From: Pyrrhosoma nymphula
Lineage: Eukaryota > Arthropoda > Insecta > Odonata > Coenagrionidae
Length of the DNA stretch: 64,000 bases
Assembly (NCBI GenBank): GCA_963573305.1
Contig: OY754329.1
Location: forward strand, 42,986,417-43,050,416
Direction: 5' to 3'
Shown here: piece after piece, positions 58,105 through 64,000 of the stretch
Numbering within the stretch: the stretch's first letter is position 1
Layout of the letters: each line of letters opens with the position of its first letter
The notes under the pieces: generated by a model
The model's input: only the letters and a program-made list of their open reading frames with translations
What the model was told of the DNA's origin: nothing
Database searches by the model: none
Made by a program: the position numbers and the translations under genes

Positions 58105-61100
58105 GAGGAGTTTATGGGTGAAAAAAAACTTTCTACTAAGGGTAGCGAGTGGGAACTATACATTTCAATATACATATTATGTACAATGAGAGAGGAAAAA
58201 TAATTGAAAGGCTGGCAAAAGGATTTACCCTGACGCACACACACTGCATTCGGACTATGGGAGATACAATTCGGTGGCAAGCACGTTTAAAAAAAACTTA
58301 AGAGGAATTATCTTAGCTCCTTCAAACTTTTTCTCAAAGGAATTATACCGTGTGAATTCGAAAAAAGTCTTACTAATGGATTCCAGCTTACATAGGAATA
58401 GTATGTACTTGGTTATAATTAAGGAAAAAAATGAGTCGACAGATTCATCGTTCATAGGACTCATTTCTTCCAATAAAAGTTTTGAGTTGCCAGAAAATAA
58501 GAACAAAGTGTTTATTCATACAGGAATATTTTCACCTTATCTACTATGCCGGAGGGGAGCTATGAACAAATCTAACCAAAGAAGAACTCTTTACTCTTTA
58601 AAGGACAGATTTTCCAGGTACTTCAGATCTCCGGTTGTCCTCTTTTGCGTTTTAATATATTAAACTCCTGTAAGATTTTCATTCGGAAACATCATTCATA
58701 CGGGTCAAATTTTTAACTTTTTCTTCTTCAGAAGTGGTATCATAAATAAAAATGCATAATCATAATATTTTTGTCATAGGCATAGATTGATTCATAACCG
58801 TAATTGCGAAACCACTGAAAAATTTGGCGGTAAAATAGTAATTAAAATTGACTACTGTCAATGATGATATGACTTTTCATCATAGAATGAGAATTTACAA
58901 CCAATGTTCATATGATTGAAGGCATGATTGAGTTCCGTATTCAGGTCCTTAAGACCCTTTAGACCTGTAGCTCTGTTGTGCCATGATTCCCAGGTTGGTT
59001 CGTTGTACTTATGAATATTCATTATAATCTATGCTTAAGTGCACTTCAAATTTGATATGAATCTTCAGATTTGATCAAATTTTAACAGAGAATATCTGTA
59101 ATTTAAGAAAACATGTCTTTTAGGGTATATGCCGAAGTACATTTGAATTAGATACGGTGTTCTGCATCAGTAACGTTAATCGTAGTTTGTCTGTCTTGTT
59201 TTAAACCACATTTCATCAAAAACAAACTTACAAAAGCCGAAAAGGAAAGCCGGCATTAAAAGTGATAATCTTAAAGATTAAATGTTCCAAACTTGATCGA
59301 ATAGCTCATACGTAACACGTGGAGGCAGCACATGTAAAGAAATTGGATAGGTCCTTGGGCAAACAGGAGAGCACACAACTGCTGGGTACTGCCATATGGC
59401 ATCACTCGAGGGTAGCAGATTGATACGATGGGAGAATATTTAAAATTGAAAAAATATTCTAGCCCTATCTTTAAGTCTTACAGGTATGTTTGAGCAAATT
59501 TCAAGCACCGGAATGTTAGTAACAAACTACCTACATATGAAAGAGAGAGATAGAAATGATAAAAATATACCATCAAGACATATGTAAGTTTTTAATTCAC
59601 ATCGCACGAAGAGTGGAGTTGTGCGTGAGTCTTACTCTTAGAGAAAGTAATAGAACTAGTACTCCGAGAAATTCAGTAGTCGAGAAAAAACTTGAAAAGA
59701 AACTTCCTTTCATTTTCTTTTCTCTTTGAAAAAACGTGATTTATGGAGGACGTGAAGGCACTCCTTATTTAGCTCTTTAGAAAAAATTACCCGCAAAGCA
59801 TGAAGAAAAGATAATGAAAATGATGCGTAGAGATAAGAAAAATATTTCACATGATCAAATAAGAGAGCCACTGAAAAAAAGAGAACAGGAGATGATTTCA
59901 TTGACGGGTAAGCACAGAGACATGAAGGAGAATTTCATTTAAAATGTCTTTGCACGATCAATTATTGCTTCTGTGCTTGCAATCATACTCTTTTGGCCGG
60001 CTCATTCTATTGAAATTACACCGAATAAATCCCAATTACTGGTAATGAGTCCAGATAACGGGCACTGCATCATATATGTCCCCGGAATCGCAAAACCTCA
60101 CAACCGCTTCTATTTTCTCTACAAAAACCAAGAAAATGTCTTACATTTCCTCACCACAGATGAAAGCTACATCGGAAAAATATATAATAGTTCTCAAATA
60201 TTAATTAGGTTGATAATTAAATCTGCTCTTGGGCTCTTACGTAACCCATGGAATTTATTGATTACAACTCGAGATAATTTCACGACTAAGTTTTATTCCA
60301 CTGATAAGGTAAGGTAATTTCTTTTGCGTAAACTCGTGTTCTTCCGTCCAATAATGCACTTTGAACATTTTATAGCCCATGAAATGATGCTTGGTCACGC
60401 AACCTACTGATTGCCTAAAACTTCACAAAGGATAATTTTTTTTAAAACATTGCTCAAACAGTCAAGCAGTGGAATTGATACCAATGAAATGCGATGTGTA
60501 TTCAAATATCATTCTACTACAAGTAATGTTTCTGTAATGGTAGTTCGTCTCCGTTTAAAATTAACTCTTTAAATGCAGAAGAACCGAATTTGGCATTAAC
60601 CTTCAGTCACTAACATTCATCTCAGCTCATTTACACCCAATGAGCCGAATTCGGAAAAATAAAATTCTAAACAGGTTCAAAAATTCATTTTTAGGGTAAT
60701 AATGCCGTTTTTATAAAAAATGTATAATAATAAGGAATTATACTTTCTAAATAACATAAATTTTGGTCCATAAATCAAAAACCGTGAATTTTATGCAAAA
60801 ATGCCGAAGCCACACAAAAAAATAAATCTATCCATATATTACAGTAGTGGAGTTCTAATTTTCCGTTTAATTATTCCGTACTATATTTATGATTGAGAAC
60901 ACGATAGCACTCGACAACTGGTATCCTTTCGGAACTTTCTCTATTCCTCCCGTTGTTGAGAAATTAATCAAAATAGATTGTTGAAAGAGGCGCACCAACC
61001 AATCGCAGGCACAAAAACAAAAATCTTTCCCCCAAACACTAAAGCCCTAAAAGATAAACGTCGAGGGAAAAACGCACCCGCCTATGAGGAAGCACCGTTC

Positions 61101-61852
61101 TTAAGTAGCGGGGATTATGGTGCGGAGATGAGCTAGATGACGAACGCCCCGAGTTCACCGGTCCATTTCGATTGGCAGAGCGAGGCACAAAACACGCCAT
61201 GCGCCACGCCACGATGAAAAGGGACGGATATATGAAGGGAAACGACAATTTTTATTATTTCTTTTTTTAATATCGAAGCAAAAACGAATTAAATTTCGTG
61301 AGAAAAGAAAGGGAAAGAGGAGATGAGATACAGAAGAAACAGAATTTTGTTCTCAATCGGAGAAAATAAGGAAACAAGGTGAAGATCGGGAAGACTACAA
61401 AGAGAAAGATCGACAAGAATAGGGAACCGTACCGTTTACCCTGCAAGCCGTGTGAAGGATGAGAAGCAAGGAGTTTTAGGCAACTGGCCATGAAATAGGG
61501 AAATAATCAGGAGATGAAAAGCATGAGAAGGTAATTAAAATCGTTGAATTCACCACCTTATCAGCAACCGGTGCGACTAATGTTGCATAATAACTAGCCA
61601 CAGGTATTAAATAAATTTAGTCTGCCATGAAGTCATAAAGTCCAAACGGGTTTTCATTTGCTTTAGCGGTAGACTTTCCAACCAATTGAGAGAAGCTTTT
61701 CTAGCAGTTTTTATTTTTCGTTTTTTAAAAGAAATCGGGCTGTATACTTTAGGAATCAAGGCAGATGCATAGAGAGTAGAGAGAATGGCAGGTCTTTATA
61801 ATAAATTATAATTCGTATAGTTAAATAAACTATATTAGGGTATACCGTAGTG
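58105..61852. other. AT-rich stretch, no supported gene
   Basis: An ATG frame at 59973-60317 (114 residues, hydrophobic start MLAIILFWPAHS) is followed by a GTAAG-like donor, but no domain or second exon is recognised. The frame at 58274-58663 starts at GTG and shows no domain. The rest is AT-rich. Confidence 0.4.
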
Positions 61853-62138
61853 TAAGCTGGTGATAACTCACCCCCTTCCACACACCCTTGAGGGACGAAT
61901 ACGTTGTGCCGAATATTTCCTGTATAAGTCTTGCATTTGTGTGTATTCTCTTTCTATTTCCATCAAATTTCCTATGACATTTGAAACATACAAATAGTGT
62001 AAATGATCTGTCCGTGATAATTAGCCTCCTGACAGACAATTGCTGGTTTTTGCTTATAGACGTAGTAAAATTAGCTTTAGAAGGATGCAGAGGAGTGCAC
62101 GTTGGTGATAATTCAGCATCTGCCACACATCTTTGAGT
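61853..62138. repeat. Pair of diverged direct repeats, about 40 bp
   Basis: GGTGATAACTCACCCCCTTC then CACACACCCTTGAG (61853-61893) and GGTGATAATTCAGCATCTGC then CACACATCTTTGAG (62096-62138) match over about 40 bp, 243 bp apart. Read on the minus strand both give similar peptides (LKGVWKGVSYHQ and LKDVWQMLNYHQ). Whether this is an ancient coding repeat or a non-coding duplication is not clear. Confidence 0.5.
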
Positions 62139-62269
62139 CGGCTTTCAGTGTATTCTATGGAAGTAGATGCATTGAAGAGAGAACACCAGGATGAACCTTT
62201 GGAATATCACAGTGGATACATCGACAAAATCACACAACCCTAGTATCTACAAGGCAGGGAAGAGGAAGG

Positions 62270-62720
62270 AAGATCTGTCGACGGTACTATAACACGCCCG
62301 CCTACACAACGCTCATTAGAGGAAGGGAGCCCGGAAGGTTCGCTCACAGGGTCAACTCGAACAGACACACGCGCACACTAATCGACCGAAGGGGTCACAT
62401 TAGGGACATGAAACGTCCGCCCGTCGGATACTAGAGGGGGAAGCAGGGCAAGCACCAACCAAACTGACGCACTCTCTAACACGCATGCGCTAACTTCGAA
62501 TATATAAAGTCGCCGCAGTGCATTCGGGGCACGCTTTCACGTCCCAGGACCGAGCGATCAAAACCCCCCTGGAACGGAAGGAAAGCCTGGAAGGAATTGC
62601 GAAGGAGAAGGAGAGAGATGATGATAAGATAGATGGAGGCGGATGCTTAAACCGGACGAGTCGCAATGGATGCGAATAGGACCCGCTTACCCCCTCGACC
62701 GATAACATCTACGGTTCGTG
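62270..62720 (+). promoter_or_regulatory. CpG-rich region with TATA-like core promoter
   Basis: A CpG-rich stretch contains TATATAAA at 62501-62508, followed by GC-rich sequence (GTCGCCGCAGTGCATTCGG). An insect initiator-like CAGTG lies only 16 bases from the TATA start, too close; a start near 62530 would be normal spacing. No coding exon is visible downstream, so promoter function is only suggested. Confidence 0.25.
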
Positions 62721-64000
62721 GAATCACAATGAATAGGACACGACCTGATGATGTGCGCTTGACGGCCGTTAATTGACTGCGACAAGAAAAATACGAAGAT
62801 AAATATCGCAGGGTTACAAGCTAGAACAATGTTTATACGACGAACAAGCAATTAAAACTACGTAGCAAATCAGTGTGTATCTAAGTATTCAGTAACATTC
62901 TAGTCTAAAGAGTGGTGTTGGAATTGAACTCCGGGGGCACGAGAGGTATACGGAACGCACTCGTCCTGCTCAAAATATTCTCGTTTAATTAATAAAAAAA
63001 TGAGCCTGAAACTGGAACTTTTTCATGCAACGCTCAGTCTTTTTTTCGAGAACCAGATGTAAAAAAAAACTTTCAAACTAGGCATTAAAATTAGGTAACC
63101 AATAAAAATATACTCTGTCAATTTCACACGATAATAATTGAACCAACCCAGGTCTGATGCGTGTCTTATTTAATTGAATTAAACTTATCGAAAGTGGTAA
63201 TTGTGGCGTGAACGCTTAACTAACAGTTACATTAAGTATAATTCTCACTCAAAACAGATATTTGGAAAATGATATCGATCATATAATTAATAATTAAAAT
63301 TTTGTATAATAAAACGTAATAAATTCCTTTCTTAGCATTACTATAAGCGGCGGAGTTGGAAGAAATAAGAGGTTGACATGAGTAAATGTCATGCACTGAA
63401 AAATCTAGCATGAGATAATTGCGTCTGATCAGGAAAACTATTTAAAGGGGAGCTAAAAATGGAGAAGATGACACCGAGTAGAATTTGCCAAGTTGAAAAT
63501 TCCGAATTCAATAGATCATGGCGTTATAATTGGGGTGCCTCAATATTACATCTTTTTAACTGAATTACCTCTCATATCTTACTAAATTACCCTCTGATGT
63601 GGCTGATTGGGATGATAACTCCACAAAATCCATAATGCGGAGGCGTGTCCTTCAGTTAATCTAGTGAAAATTTTGTTGTGAGTTGGCCCACAAGATTTTC
63701 AAATGAGTATATCAACCAGTTTATAACAAAAAGTAAAATTATGTTTACAAACTAATAAACCACAACTTAACTCCCGGAATTATATTTTTAATGGCCAAAT
63801 TACCTTTCCTTGGAATTTCATTGTGCCTTCTCCGGCTGCATTAACTTTCTTAGCGTTATGCTAAGATTTTGATTATTTAAAAGTTGCTTTAGCTTTCGAG
63901 ACTCGCTGTTAATTAAGTATGATGAATGAAAGTAATATTAGTTTAATACATTGTTGATCAATCGTATTTTTCCAGTATATTCTTGTAAAAATACATTTCG
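62721..64000. other. AT-rich stretch without a recognisable gene
   Basis: Only short frames and no recognisable repeats or termini. Confidence 0.45.

Noticed and set aside
58274..58663. 129-residue plus-strand frame
   Set aside because: It opens at GTG, has no recognisable domain and lies in ordinary AT-rich DNA.
62736..62775. CCTGATGATGTGCGC, first part of a hammerhead core
   Set aside because: No GAAA follows stem II, so the fold cannot form.

Overview
The window looks like a piece of a large, AT-rich arthropod (probably insect) nuclear genome. No host protein-coding gene can be supported. What can be recognised is a dense layering of transposable-element relics: non-LTR retrotransposon (LINE) copies and 5'-truncated 3' ends, and DNA transposons of the mariner, piggyBac, hAT (ZMYM1-like) and PIF/Harbinger (HARBI1-like) types. 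There are also tRNA-derived SINE pieces and several short fold-back repeats. The transposon mix and the lack of operons or ribosome binding sites exclude bacteria. The insect assignment is inference from the transposon families only; the species cannot be named from the sequence.

Layout. 0-6.5 kb: AT-rich, no gene, one well-formed hammerhead ribozyme motif (268-307, minus). 6.6-9.8 kb: a decayed but nearly complete LINE (APE endonuclease plus reverse transcriptase) split by a 432-bp palindromic element. 12.3-13.2 kb: a GC-rich island and a 5'-truncated mariner. 15.2-15.7 kb: a second LINE type, 3' end. 17.0-18.9 kb: a nested composite with long terminal inverted repeats holding a HARBI1 N-terminal fragment and two younger palindromic inserts, one with a 12-bp target-site duplication. 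20.8-21.4, 26.2-26.4, 28.7-28.9, 48.7-49.1 and 49.7-50.0 kb: LINE C-terminal fragments. 25.35-26.1 kb: two copies of one SINE family. 31.7-33.0 kb: tRNA-like SINE heads. 38.4-41.0 kb: a decayed hAT transposon. 50.4-50.8 kb: a hAT-type MITE with an 8-bp duplication. 51.0-51.7 kb: a CpG-rich island. 54.9-58.1 kb: a full-length piggyBac with TTAA ends and a 596-codon transposase carrying one in-frame TAG, itself hit by a tRNA-Gly-like SINE and a ribozyme-bearing repeat. 58-64 kb: mostly unannotated, with a CpG-rich, TATA-containing stretch near 62.3-62.7 kb.

The most interesting signal is a shared structure running through otherwise unrelated fold-back repeats. At seven places (0.3, 8.1/8.4, 17.2/18.8, 24.35/24.4, 34.15/34.2, 47.7 and 55.7 kb) the conserved box first read as a repeat motif fits, with varying decay, the type I hammerhead ribozyme core (CUGANGA - stem II - GAAA - short stem III - NUH). 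In the four loci with two arms the ribozymes are inverted and point outward. Stem III is a tiny palindrome in the best copies, which suggests dimeric folding. Hammerheads of this kind are known from Penelope-like elements and animal retrozymes; no Penelope reverse transcriptase is visible here, so these are best read as non-autonomous or solo relics.
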